A DNA stretch of 64,000 nt, taken from NCBI GenBank assembly GCA_009760885.1, contig CM019691.1, positions 28,147,314-28,211,313 on the forward strand, given 5' to 3'. The stretch's first letter is position 1, and every line of letters starts with the position of its first letter. Both the position numbers and the translations under genes were made by a program. The notes under the pieces are model-generated. The model worked only from the letters and a program-made list of their open reading frames with translations, was not told the DNA's origin and did not search any database. The DNA is from Achatina immaculata (lineage: Eukaryota > Mollusca > Gastropoda > Stylommatophora > Achatinidae). Positions 37,001 through 52,000 of this stretch are shown here, piece by piece.

Positions 37001-40000
37001 CGACATACTTTCCTGTAGATCCACATGTCTGCTGCATTTAAAATTCTCTCTGATTTTTTACTTAGAGTCCAGGTTTCTGATGCTAGGCATCTTCATAAAA
37101 AAGACAACAGCTTTGGACTAACACTGCCTGATAATGCCCACTAGACTAATATCTTTGAGTCTTAGTTATGCTTCTTTTAAGTCTTCTTTAGGAGTGTAGA
37201 AGACTATACTAGGTAATCGCACAGTTGTCAAGAGAAAGTGAACCAAAACTGACCAAGACTCTGACACATTTTTCCACTGAGAACTCCTAAGTAACAGGCT
37301 CATCCTGATTAACAGTGCAGCAGGGACTGTTATGGGCCCTCTGGCAGTGCAGCAGGGAGTGCTATGGGCCCTCTGGCAGCGCAGCCTGTTGAGAAGCACT
37401 GCATCTCAGCCATTTCCCATTTGCACCTTCACTGCACTGGGTGCACAAATCATCCTGCTCATTTTCCAGGAGATAGAACAAGAACAAGCAGGTCTTCAGA
37501 CAACAGAACAAGAACAGCAAGTTTTCAGATAACACAAGAAAACAAGCAGGTTTTCAGATAGTAGAACAAGAACAAGCAAGTCTTCGGATAACAGAACAAG
37601 AACAAGCAAGTCTTCAGACAACAGAACAAGAACAAGCAGGTCTTCAGACAACAGAACAAGAACAAGCAGGTCTTCAGATAACAGAACAAGAACAAGCAAG
37701 TCTTCAGATAACAGAACAAGAACAACCAAGTCTTCAGACAACAGAACAAGAACAAGCAAGTCTTCAGATAGTAGAACAAGAACAGCATGTCTTCAGATAA
37801 CAGAACAAGAACAAGCAGGTCTTCAGATAACAGAACAAGAACAAGCAGGTCTTCAGATAGTAGAACAAGAACAACACATCTTCAGATAACAGAACAACAA
37901 CAAGCAGGTCTTCAGATAACAGAACAAGTAGGTCTTCAGATAGCAGAACAAGAACAAGCAGGTCTTCAGATAACAGAACAAGAACAAGCAGGTCTTCAGA
38001 TAACAGAACAAGAACAAGCAAGTCTTCAGATAACAGAACAAGAACAACCAAGTCTTCAGACAACAGAACAAGAACAAGCAGGTCTTCAGATAGTAGAACA
38101 AGAACAGCACGTCTTTAGATAACAGAACAAGAACAAGCAGGTCTTCAGATAACAGAACAAGAACAAGCAGGTCTTCAGATAGTAGAACAAGAACAACACA
38201 TCTTCAGATAACAGAACAACAACAAGCAGGTCTTCAGATAACAGAACAAGTAGGTCTTCAGATAGCAGAACAAGAACAAGCAGGTCTTCAGATAACAGAA
38301 CAAGAACAAGCAAGTCTTCAGATAACAGAACAAGAACAAGCAAGTCTTCAGACAACAGAACAAGAACAAGCAGGTCTTCAGATAGTAGAACAAGAACAGC
38401 ACATCTTCAGATAACAGAACAAGAACAAGCAGGTCTTCAGATAACAGAACAAAAACAAGCAGGTCTTCAGATAACAGAACAAGAACAAGCAAGTCTTCAG
38501 ATAGTAGAACATGAACAAGCAGATCTTCTCTACTTTCCATTATCTGCTTCATTTAATTTCTGGATTTAATTGTTTTTTAAAAATTTTCTTTGCACTTTGA
38601 TTGCTAAATAACATTTTTAAAAGACAGTTTATCAATAAATCACTTAACTAACATGAACAGATTACTTTTTACTGTATAAAATGTTCAAAAACAAAAAGAT
38701 AGTTCATACATGAAGCAGTTAACTAATCTGAATGGATTAGTTTTTCCTGCATTTAACAAAATAATAAAATTTGTTCTTTGGAAATAAGCTACTTGTCTAA
38801 GAAAATTGACTGAAATGTGAAAACTAGTTTCTCGAAGAAATCTTTGACAAAAGATATGAATTCTGAATCTGCTACCTCAATATGTGTACGAAAGCAAAAA
38901 TACATAAGCAAAATGAATACTTCACACCTCTTGGCTTCTATAAATTTTTTTCTTTTGCAGATGATGACATGCAGACTGCTATTCTTTTTTTTTTTTTATA
39001 TTCTCAGTGGAGATACAAATCTGCTATGTTACTTGCGTGCTCATTTTCTATGCTCCTGAGCTTATGAAGTTACTAGCCTTGAAAGGAGATAGATGAAGTA
39101 TGTAAAAAAAAAATCTTTCAATGTAATAAAGTTAATACTGACACCCTATGACTGAGCTTATTGAGTTGACAATTGAAAAAAAAAAATTAAATAACCATTT
39201 AAAAGAGGTCAAGGGCTGCAGTTTACCAAAAGTTCTTACCAGCTTTTGTGAGCACTTTCTCGTTCTTTCTGTTCTTTTATTTTCTTCTGTTTCTTCTCCT
39301 CGTCAGCCATTTTTGTCTCTGCTTTCTTTCTGTGGAGTTCTCTTTTAATTATGGCATCTTTCTGGGCCTTCCAGGTTTCAAATAGCTGAATAACAAAAAT
39401 ATAAAAAGAAAAGAAAATCCGAGGTAAATGAAAAAGTGTAACATGCTTCACTTGGAAACAAAAATCTGATTCAATGACAATTTATTTGCACACCAAAAAA
39501 AAGTAAGAACTTGTCACAAGACTGAAGCAGAACAGGCTTTTTTTTCCTGCAACTGCAAACTGCATACTCTGGCAGCTGGTATTCTGATGAAGATGCTGAA
39601 TCTATGGCATCAAATCAAATGCGGACTAGGCTGTGGTGACCTTTCTCACATGTCAATCTATACAGCACTGACCTGGGATTAGCATTATAACAGCCTGGTT
39701 CTCATGAGTGCTCCATGGGATTAGATTATGCTTCTGATCACCTTTGGTTCCCTGGCCTCGATAGTAATGCCATTCCTTGCACAATCACCTCAGGTTTCTA
39801 GCTTTTGTGCTGGGATATATGACTCTGTCTGGTCTAAACTAGCACAACAGAGAACATATGCAGATCTTAAAGTTTTAAAATGCAGTTCATGTTTATTTGA
39901 TACTTTATTTCAGTGGTCTCAAACTATGATTAGCAAAGGTCTATCTATTCATGTACGGATACTTTTAGATTCTGCCAAGAATCAATAATATTCTCCCCAC

Positions 40001-43000
40001 TGGTCATACATCCTTCCCGTCTGCTAAACATCACATAGGGCTCACATAGTTGTTTGCCATGTTTTCCTGTTCTCTGCAAGTCTTTCAACTTCATCAAGGG
40101 ATGATATGCCCACTAAACTGGCTTCTCTTAACAATGTCCTCTTTAGAGTTTCACGTGGTCAATCTCTTTTTCTTCGGTCTGTTGAAGAAACTTTACCCCC
40201 CTGGTAAAGAACTTGAATAATCTCTTATCTTAATTAGGATCATCACCACTGCATACCAGACAAATCCATAGGCGCACCAGTTTCTCCTCAATACATCCTT
40301 CTGTGTGCTTCCTTAACATGACTTTCACATCTGCTATCCCCACATTTTATTCCCACCTCATTCGTCAAAAGCACTGATACTATCTCACTGCCTGTGCTGA
40401 AATCTTCTGTGTACTACTGGTCTCTATGACAATGTTAACAATGTCTGCCTGGAGCAACACCTGCCACAATAGCTCTGTCATATATCTCATGTAAACAAAA
40501 AAACAAAATCAGACGATGAAGACTGGACCACATGTGAAGAAGAAAAATGGCATGATTACACAAGAAAAAACACAGAGAAGAATTTTTAGAACAGAGCTAC
40601 AGAGTTAAAAAAAACAACAACAACAAAGACAATTTGAAGAAAGAGTGAGATGCCTTGGGTTACTGTTTACAGTGTTTTCTACATCACTACCTCATATAAG
40701 CCTTAGTAACACACAATCCCACACTCCCAACTTCTCTGTCTTCACTGCATATGTCAGGATAACTTGGACTTTATAGATCAGTCCAACAAATTATTAGAAT
40801 TTTTCCATCATCGCCACTACCCAGAAAAGGTCCTTCCTGAAGTCTTCAACCATATCCAACTAGTAAGCCACAAAGAAGCATTCAGAAAAAAACCTGTTAC
40901 CTCATCTGACAGAGTTAAGTTAGTACTTCCTTTCCACCTGCACGGTCAGATGGTTAAAAAAATTCTTTATCGTCATCTGCCACTAATCCAATTTAACCCT
41001 GACACTCGCACATTTTATCTGATCCACTCCTATTAGCATACAAGCGTGAGCCAAATCTTAAGGACATCCTTATCACAGCCACTTGAGGCATAACTTTGCA
41101 TATGTTGGCACCAGAAAAATGTAACCGTCCTTGTTGTTACCTGTCCTGTAGTCTGGGAAACAAAAACAATCACCTTTCCTAAAACTATCCTCACTCTTCA
41201 TGAGGGATTCACATGCGAGTCCCATAATGTAATATATATCATCATCTGAAAAGATGCAGGATAACTTATATTGGTGAAACTGGCCTCAGACTAGGGGATC
41301 GCATGCAGAAACACCTGTACGATATCATCCAGCATGCTTAGAAACCAGTCCCAAATCATTTCAATGGCCCCAACCACAGAGGCAAATCTAATTTTCTGGT
41401 AACAGCCATCAAACAATGTCATGCAGATGACACAAGCCGCCTGGCGCTTGAGAACTGCTACATTCAGGACTGTGAGATGCTGGAACCACATGGTTTAAAC
41501 TCATTACTCAGCTACACATAACATTCTCCTCTTCAACTATCATAATCCCTCTCCACTAAGCTCCATTTTCATTTGTTGCACATAATTCAGAACCTACATA
41601 CATCATTGTTTTACAACCCCTCTACCCCAACCATAATCATTTATTTCACCTTCTTCTATATAGGTTACCATTCTCTCACTCTCTCCTCTTTCCCCATTCA
41701 CCTACTATCACCTACTATCATACATCACATCTCTATTTAAACATCCTCTACACTCCACCATGCACATTTTTGCACATTTCAGAATGAACGCATTTTGAAC
41801 ATAACAACAGGTGCATTTCTGATTGTGTATTAGAAAGGCTAATTCAAGTTTCAACTTGTGTTCTTCCAAGACTGAGCTAAGTATTCAGTCATTTCATTTA
41901 TTTATTATTATTTCTTTAACATAGGATTCATGTGAATCTATACTTTATCTCCTCTCTATATTTCTTTGTCCTGTTTGTATTTGTATGATTAAGGCTAATG
42001 CCGAAATGTCACAGTTTTGTGTTTGTTAAGTAATAAAGCTGTTCCTACTTTTTTCCTAGTTTATGTCAAACAAATGCACCCTGGTGGAAGGTCTACCACA
42101 AGGTTCTGTTCTTAGCTGCACCTTGTTCCTAATCTTTATAAATGACCTCCTCAACCTGTTGAACACCCATAAAGCTATGTCTGCCGCTGACCTTGTCATA
42201 TGGACTAGTGGAACAGACCTGCAACTGGCTGTGAAGCCCTCCTCACCATATCAGCCTATTGAAATTTCTAGAAGTAGAAGATCAATGTTAGTAAAACTAC
42301 ATATACAGCCTTCACTCTCAGCAACAAACTAGCAAAGACTGAACTGAAAATAACTCTTGATGGTGCTCAAATCATGAAAGAAAAAATCCAACATACCTTG
42401 GTGTGAAACTAGATAGAAAACTGAACTTTAAAGAGTTCATGAACAGACTAGCAGAAAAAGCATCCAAAAGACTAAACTTACTATGCGACTTGCAAGTACA
42501 TCCTGGGGTGCTGACAAAGCAACACTCAGACAACTGTACCCAGTATATGTTAGATCCATAATAGACTACAACCTCTGCCTACAGGTCACAGCATCAAAGA
42601 TCTCTCATACACAAGTTAGACAGAATCCAGAACCAAGCCGTTCATTTCATCTGTAGGGCAATGAGATCAACACCCACAGCTGCATGTGAAAATGATGCAA
42701 ACATAGAGCCATTAGATATAAGACGCGAAAAGTCAACCATTGAGGCAGTAGAAAGATATAAATGCATGCCCCCAGACCATCCTAACAGAACAGTGGTTGA
42801 TAAATGGAAGCATAATAATAGATTGAAACTGAAAACTCCAGTGCATATAGCAGAACAGCTAAACACAAGACACAAACTACCTGAAGACAGAGAAGAACTT
42901 ACAAAAGTACCAGACATCCCACCAAACACAAACTACACACTTCCTCAAACTAACACCAGACTCAAGAACAAATTAGTGAACAAATCATCAGATCCCAACA

Positions 43001-46000
43001 CCCTAAAGCTGTGTGCAATGGAGACCATAGAATCCTACTCCAAGGACTGGATCCATGCATACACTGATGGGTCAGCATTCAAGGAAACAGACAATGCAGG
43101 GTATGGGGTACTCATAATGTTTCTGGACAAGTCAACAAGCCACATTTCTGCTCCTTGTGGATCTCGTTGCTCCAGTTATGATGCAGAGATGCAGGCAATA
43201 TTACCAGCCATGGCAGCCACCACCACCAAATACATAAGCGCTGCCTCTCGCCCAAAAAACCTTGTTATTTTCTCAGACTCCTAGTCTGCTCTCTAGGCCC
43301 TTGAAAACTGAATACCATCAGCTGATCACATTACAACTGACATACTCAGTGCAATAAACCAACTTGCCTCCTATGACATCAAGACCACCCTACAGTGGAT
43401 ACCTGACAGACTGGCAAAGACTGGAGCCACCATGTCACAGCCCTACATCTCCACCAATATAAGAACAGCTAAACACATTATACACAACAACCGCAAGCAG
43501 CAGTGGATGGACAGCTGGGCCAGTAATCCAACTGGAAGATCTCTATATACACACCTGCCAAAGCCTAACCCAGGAGACCACATCAACAGCTTATGTTGTA
43601 GAGACCAATGCACAATTTTCAGGTTGAGAACAGGACACATTGCCCTCAATAAGCACTTACACAGAGTGACTGCTGACCACACACCATACTACATGCACTG
43701 CAACAGACAAGAAGAAGAAACTGTTAAACACCATCTGCTGGAATGCAGTGCACTGAAGGACCTTTGGAAGAACCTGATACCACCAAACTCTGTATGGAGA
43801 TGCAGAACAGCTGAAGAGTACCTGTACGTTTCATTATTGGGCACAAGAGAAAAAGAGTCAAAACTCGTAAACCCGGGGATCGGAAAAGTCAAAGTCAAGT
43901 TCCTAGTTTATACATATAAGCCTTAGGCATGATAAGGAATGACAATGATGACAAGGATGATGATGATAATGAATCTGTGAAATAACATTTTTAACAATTG
44001 TTTCAGCAAAACCTGAACAAACAAAATATAAGAATTTTATACCTTCTGTGACTTCATTTTCTGCTCTTCTTTCTCTTTCAATTCATTTTCTTTTGCCAAT
44101 TTCTCTTTCTCCTTTTTCTCCTTCTGCTCTTCAGAAAGCAACTTTTTCTTTCCTTCCATCCATGCTTTGTAGGAAGTCTCAGCCACAAAATGTTTGTCTT
44201 CATTTTCCTTAAAAAAAAAACAATTCACCATGTAAGTTATTGACTCATTTTATGATTTTCTTAATAAAACTAGAAGAAAAGACCATTTCAAAATCATTTC
44301 AACAAAGATGAAAAATGTAAAAAGGTTTCTTGCTGTTAATGTTTTTTTTTTCCTTACAAGATGAAAGGAGAAATTTTAACAGTATTTTTTGGACATCTGG
44401 TAAAATTTGCTACCCTTTTTTTCTTAACTTATAAAAATGTAACCTGAAAATTCTAACTGAATATTTAAAACAATGAATAATAAAAAAGAGTTATAAAACT
44501 GAAAGTATATAAATTTATTCTTATGAATTTATGAGGGCATAACTGGTTGATTTGATAATGATAGTCTATAGGTCTAAGAAATAATACCTTGTTGGCAGAA
44601 ATGTGGATGAAGCCGCTGACTGCAATTATTAAGGAAAGACAATGGTGATGTTGGGACATGTGCTCCAGATGACTGACAGCTCTGTACCAAAAACAGCATG
44701 ATGGACACCACAAGGGAACAGGAGTAAGGAGAGATCAAAGGAGACATGGAGAAGAATAACAGAAAGAGATGCTGAGCAACAGAGGGTTCACCTAGGCAAG
44801 AAAGGGTTAAAAAAAAAGGTGAAGGACAGGCATTTATGGAAAACCCTTGCAGAAACCCCATGTGATTTGTGCACTTAAGGATGGGAGAGAGAGAGAGACT
44901 CTATTTGTCAGTCTTGGGCTGAAAACATCCAGTCAACTCACTATATGGGTACGTGGCACTCTGTTGTGGACCAGTTGTTTCAGAAAACAAATAATATCTG
45001 CTTACACAGTGAGGCACTCTGGACTGCACATGGGCTATTCAAGTTGTGAATAAACTTACTTTCTTCTTCTTCTCTATTTCTGCTTTTGCTTTCTTTTCTT
45101 CCTCTTTCTTCTTTTGTCTGGAAGAGAGCATATGATCTCTATACCATTCCTCATAGACAGCATTTCTGATGTCCCCAGTGCTGTTAAAATGAAGCTCCTG
45201 CAAAGATTTGGCAGTGTTGTCAGCCAGGGTTCCATAACGTGGTTTTGGTCTGTGCTGCACTTTTGCACTTGCGGTCCTTGGTCTAGACAGAACAAACACA
45301 TGTTCATACATCAAAACTGAAATTCATTTTTTCATGACAACTAACCACCGGAGATAAAATTGTGAAACAAATAAGATATTTTATATCTATTATAGCATAT
45401 TTACATGTAATATGATGACAAATAAAGGACTGATATGGTAGACACCAAAGAATAAATGACAAAAGTGTAAATCTCTTCCTACTAGCCCCATGTGTCTTTG
45501 GCACTGAAAGGACAAAGGAGAGAGATCATAGCAAATTTATCTTTTTAATTGAACACAGCATTTCAAGCTTTCTATCTCTTATCCTTACTAATAATCATTT
45601 GCATTTTGTTCATTAAGTATTCATCTCACACTTTTGAGGGAATTCAAATGCAAAGGGTTAATGCCTTTAGTACTTCAAAGAAACAGAATCAAGATCACAG
45701 ACTGGACTTCAAAGGCAATACAGGACAATGCAAACACAAAGACAGATCTTTCTCACAGTACTGCAAGAAAGACTAAATGAGAAAGGGAGAGAAATGTTTT
45801 AAAACAGGATCAGACAGAATTATTGTCTCTGCAAGATCCAACAATTAAGTAATGAGACTAATTACATAAAAAATAAAATAAACAACAGTGGAAGATATAA
45901 CCTGTATTTTATTCAAAGTAAGCCGCTTGTGCAACTGATACAGTGAGTGGCACGATCTAACAAACACTGGAACGATCTCTGCAGTTCCTCTGTTGGCATG

Positions 46001-49000
46001 GACCTTAAACTCGACGCTACGACCCTTTAGATGTCATCAGTATCATCAAAGAAGTGTCCTTTCAATGGTAACTTTAATTTTGAGAATAGAAAATAATCTC
46101 AGGGAGACAAATCTGAGGAATAGTGTGGATGGTTGAGAACACACACTTGTTTTGGGGCCAAAAGTTTTTGTCTTCACTTTCGACTTTTGAAGACGAATTT
46201 TTTTTGCCTTCTGGTGATGATGATGACTTTCACTGAGCACTCTGGCATTTAGTTGTGGGATCATAGCGGAAAATCCATGTTTCATCCTCTGCAACAATCA
46301 AATTTAAGAAATATTTATTTCTGCGACACGTTTTGATGATGTCTTTCGCGTACTCAACACATGGATGTTTTTGGTCATCAGACAACGAATGTGGTACAAA
46401 CCGGCAAGCAACTTTTTCTTGCCCAAATCTTCTACTAAAATCTTATGAATGGTTTCTCAGCTAACACCAAATTCATCTGTCATCATCCTCACAGTCAAAC
46501 AACGATCTTCTTGTATCTGCTTTCTGACTTTTGCAATGAGTTCCACATTATGAACAGAAATTGGGCATCCATGTCTAGTTGTATTTATAATCGTTTCCAC
46601 ACCACTTTTGAATACCACCTGAATATCTGTGCATGAGATAAACAATTATCCCCATAAACTTGTCACATCAATTCAATTGTCTCAAAGGCACTTTTTCCGA
46701 GTTTTAAACAGATTTTAATGTTAGCTTTTTTGTCCCATGCTGATTGTGTAACAATGCACCTCTGACATGGTCAACAAAATGGCGGCTTGTTTGTGTCAGC
46801 TGCTTATCGGGCGGCGATGAAAAGTTGCCAGATCACAGATGAAGGTTACCTCTTTGGATTACATGCTTTTGCTTCATAAATGGCATTTTTTGTCTTGGCC
46901 ATAATAAAATCACATGTTTAGGGCCGATGAATGAGCTCTTCGGAGTTGGCATCCCTGATGCTCGGTTGGTTTCTCTGCGAGTGTCTGTAATGATATCTTT
47001 TTTTTCCCATCTGGAGTTGCCTCTAGATAGGTCCCAGGATAAGGTTATCAGCCTTATGCTCAGCTCCCGGTACAGGATATGTGACAGAGATAAGACAGAT
47101 GACTGAACAACAACCAGTCTCATGGGTGATCAGGAAAAGGAGATGGACATATGTTGGTCACATGATGAGATGAAACGATCTCTCTCTCTCTGAACCTTAA
47201 GTGCCCAAGGCACATGGGGCTTCCGCAAGGGTTTTCCACAAATGCCTGTCCTTTGCCTTTTTTTCTGCTCTTGCCCAGGTGAGCCCTCTATTGCTCAACA
47301 TCCTTTCTGTTGTTCTTCTCCATGTCTCTTTTGGTCTACCCTTACTTCTGCTCCCCTGTGGTGTCCATCTTAGTGCTATTTTTGGTAGTGAGTTGTCAGT
47401 CATTCGGAGCACATGTCCCAACCATCGCCAGCGTCTTTCCTCAATAATTGTTGTCAGTGGTTTCATCTGCATTTCTGCTAATAAGATGTTATTTCTTATG
47501 GTGTTTGGCCAAAATATTTTTCTTATTCTTCATAAACATTTAGTCTGGAAAGAATTCAACTTGTTTTCTATGGTTTTGGTGATTTTCCAGCATTCACTTC
47601 CATAGAGTAGTACACTTAGAACATTACTCTTAAATATCCTGATTTTCATATTTATTCTTAGTTTTTTTGATTTCCATATAGTCTGCAGCATTGCAAAAGC
47701 CTGGTTTGCTCTAGTAAGTCTGCTGTTGATGTCCTCTGTGCTGTCTCCATTTTCTACTGCTCTGCTGCCAAGGTATACAAATTCATTGACCTCCTCCACT
47801 AACTTGTTATCTACTCTGAGTACATTTCTGTTGTTCACATTTTGCTTCATTAACTTTGTCTTTCCTACATTGATCTTTAGTCCTATGTTGTTTGCATTCT
47901 GAGTTAGCTTGTTTATTTTATCTTGCATATCTTTGTGACTGCTTGATAATAGACAAATGTCGTCCGCAAAGTCAAGGTCTTTCAGCACTGTGTCAAGGGT
48001 CCATTGTAATCCTCTGCGTTTGTCTGATGTTGCCTCCTTCATTAACCAGTCTACTGCCAAGATAAATAATGTTGGTGATAGTACACATCCCTGTTTCACT
48101 CCTGTTTGTACCCTAAAGCTGTTGGAGGTATGTTCTCCACAGATAACTTTGCACTGAAAACCCTCGTATAGGGCTTTGATTACATTAACTATTTTATGGG
48201 GGAGACCATGCCATCTTAGGATTTTCCACAGTGCGTCTCTGTTGACACTGTCAAAGGCTTTCTCAAAATCTATAAACAATGCATATGTTGTGCTATGCCA
48301 CTCATTTGCCTGTTCTAATATTTGTCTAAGTACAAATATGTGGTCTATACATGATCTTCCTTTCCTAAATCCTGCCTGCTCTTTTTGAAGTTTTCCTTCG
48401 AGTGCTGGTACAATTCTGTTGATGATTATTCTGCAAAATACTTTACTGGTGAGTGGCAGTAGGGTAGTGCCTCTCCAGTTCCCGCAATCTCTGAGGTCAC
48501 CCTTCTATGGTAGTTTTACTATAAGACCAGTTTTCCACTCCTCTGGAGCTTTTTCTAAATCCCAAATTTGTTGTAATATCCGGCAAAGTTGTTTTGGTGT
48601 TTCTGTTTCATCTGCTTTCAACATCTCAGCAGTCACTTCATCTTCACCTGGTGCCTTGTCTAATTTTAGCTTCTTTATTGCCTCCTTTACTTCACTTATT
48701 GTTATTGGTCCTGTATTGATGTTTAGTTCTGTTTTTGCTTCAGGTATGTCTATTGTTTGTGCTGCTTGTGGCAGTAGGGTAATGCCTCTCCAGTTCCCGC
48801 AATCTCTGAGGTCACCCTTCTTTGGTAGTTGAAACGATCAGAGAATCCCAAAACAAGCTATCACAACAGGCCAAAGAAAAAGAGGCAGATCATGTGAAAC
48901 TCTAAAGAGGACATTGTTAAGAGAGGCCAAATTAATTGGCATAAAATCCCTCGATGAGGTTGAAAAGCTCGCTGAAAACAGGAAAAATTGGCAATCTACC

Positions 49001-52000
49001 TTGCGAGCCCTATGTGACGTTTAACGGCACGGGAAAGATATAAGATAAGATAATAAAATCAGTCTCATTACTTAATTGTCAGACCTTGTATGTCCTACAA
49101 TGTGATAATGATCATAATGATGAGGATGATAATGGATATCATTGCCTTTCAACTCAATAATTAAAAAATTTTTTTTTCTTTTTAGCCATTACTGAAAAAT
49201 TTCATATTTTTTATTTTTCCTAGTATTTTAAAATATCCACATATTTCTCCATGACCAATTTGTACTTCAGAAAGGCCTAACAAATTCAGGCACAATTTAA
49301 ACTTTTTTTTTTGTTACATTTCTTTTTTTTTAAAACAAAGATGTAAAATACATCAAAATGATTTGACTGAATTTTCTACAAATATATAAAATACACATTT
49401 TCAGCCAAATAACCTTCTCTACTCAAAATACTTCTGTTAGTTGTATAACATTTCATGACTATACACATAATTTACATGTTATTTAGTAATGATTTGCACA
49501 AACCTCACTCTCCTAACAGGTTCAATATATTTCATTGTTTGGACCATGGCAGTTGTTTCAATAGCATTGTCTGCCTGAGCTTTTTCAGTAGTCTGTTTCC
49601 TTAATCAGGAAAAAAAAAGGTATATTAACATGTTTAACATTTCTGTTCATGAACAGATAAGAAAACCAACAAAGAAGTCTTAATAAAGGCTGGAGTTAAA
49701 AAAGGCAAAATACAGCAGAAATCAGAGGCAGACAAGTGAGATTTGTAGGACATTTTCTGAGAAGAGGAAAACTGGAACACATTGTGGCAAATGGAAAAAT
49801 TGAGGGAAGAAGAGACATAAGAAGACAGAGAGAGAACTTACTGGATGGGCTGTCAGTGTGGCTAGGAAGAAAGTGACCGGCAGATCTCATAATCAAGTCT
49901 AAAGACAGGGAATTGTGGAGAGAAATGATCGCCTACGCCATGTGGCACATCACCTGATTGATCGATTAACATTTCACAAACAGGGAGGCTTTTACTACTG
50001 GAGCTTGTGTGAGTAATACAAATAATAATGATGAGCAATAATAGTGAGATAAAGAACTTTAATGATTCAGAACACTTGAAAAATAATAATTCTTGATTTT
50101 AAAAAATCACTGTGTATGCAGCATACAAGTGCATTATATTCTTTTCCAGTTTTAAAATGCTATGTTATGCTAAATCTGGAATTCTCTTGCCAAGAGAAGT
50201 TCAGTTATCTCCAACTTTTCATGGAAGTCCTGTAGCTTTAGTCTCAAATCTAGACCTCGTGGTCAGGTCTGGTTGTGTTGAAACAGGATAAAAATAAAGA
50301 AATTAACAGAGTAGCTACAAAACTATTTTCTCTGACATTCACTTGTCAATTCAGAGTCTGATTTTGTAAAGTAAGAATAAGTAAAACAAAAATAAACAAT
50401 TCATTTGTCAGATTCATCATTACCTTTCACTCCCTTGAGAGCATAGGCCACAGATAAAGGCTCTCCAGTCATTTCTGTTCTTGGAATAATTCTCTGCATC
50501 CTTCCATGTGCATCCCTTGTCTCTGAGCACTGTCATAATTTCTCTTCTTCAAGTAAGTCAAGGTCTTCCTCGTTTTCTATTTCTCAAAGGATTCCATTCA
50601 GTGCCTGTCTTGCTATATTGGTGTCGGGTTTCCTCAGAGTGTGGCCAGTTCACCTCCACTTCCTAGACATGATTTGTAGGTTCATAGGTTCTTGTCCTGC
50701 GCTTTACCAGACCTCCTCGTTCCTGATCTTGTTCTGCTGTTTAATGTTTAAAATCTTCCTCAAGCAGTAGTTCATGAATATTTGTATCCTCTGTTGTACT
50801 GTCTTGGTCATAACCCATGTCTCTGAACCATACAGTAGGACGGTCTTTACGTTTGTATTGAAAAGCCTAAGTTTGGTTCTTGTTTTGATGTTCTTAGATG
50901 ACCATATTTTGTTAAGTTGGATAAATGCTGTCCTGGCTTTGATTATTCTAGCTTTAACATCCTTTTCCGCTCCCCTATATTTATCCACTATGCTGCCTAA
51001 ATATGTGAAATACTCTACCTCCTCAACTGGCACTCCCTCTATTACCATGAGGCTATTGTTTGCACTATTACTTTTCATTATCTTTGTTTTTTGTCTGTTA
51101 ATATATAGTCCCAGTTTAGCTGAATTCTTGCTTAAGATCTGAAGTTTCTCTTGCATTTGTGTGTGGCTGTGTGCCAGATGTGCCACATCATCTGCAAGGT
51201 CAAGATCTTCCAATTAGTTCTACAATGTCCATTGTACTCCTTATCTTTTTTCTCTGTGTGGTAGTTTTCATGATCCAATCAATTGCTAGAAGAAATAGGA
51301 ATGGTGACAGCAAACATCCCTGCCGCACACCTGTTTCCACTTTAAAACTTTCTTTGAGAGTTCCTCCATGCACAATTCTACAAGTTGTTCCTTCATATGT
51401 GGTCTTTATAAGCTTTGTTATCTTGGCTGGGATACCATAGTGTTCCAGTAGTTTCCATAGCATTCTACGATCTAAACTATCAAATGCCTTCTCATAATCA
51501 ATGAATGTAACTAACAGTGGAGAATTCCACTCCCTTGACTGTTCTACTATTATTCACACTGTAGCAATGTGGTCAGTACAGGATCTTCCTTGTCTGAAAC
51601 TCTTCTCTTAGTTTACTATCTACTGATGTTTTAATTCTATTTAGCAAAATCCTGCTGAACACCTTGCTGGGTATTGAGAGCAGGGAGATGCCTCTATAGT
51701 TCTTACATTCTAATAGATCTCCTTTCTTAGCAAGTTTTATAAGATGAGCCTCCTCCCAGTCCTCTGGGATCTCCTTTTCTTTCCAAATCCTGTTAAATAG
51801 TAAGAGCAGTATTTCTGTTTTTATTTCTATGTTCGCTAGGAGCACTTCTGCTACAATTCCATCTGGACCCGGTGCCTTATTTCTCTTCAACTCTGAGATA
51901 GTGTGTTCAATTTTGGCCTTGCTGGGTGGTTCTACATTGATGTCTAGAGTATTCTCTGCTGCTGGTATGTCCTCTGGTTCTGTTGGTGCTGGTCTATTTA

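Noticed and set aside
37479..38525. CRISPR-like regular array
   Set aside because: Units are directly tandem with no unique spacers, in a eukaryotic intron. It is a minisatellite.
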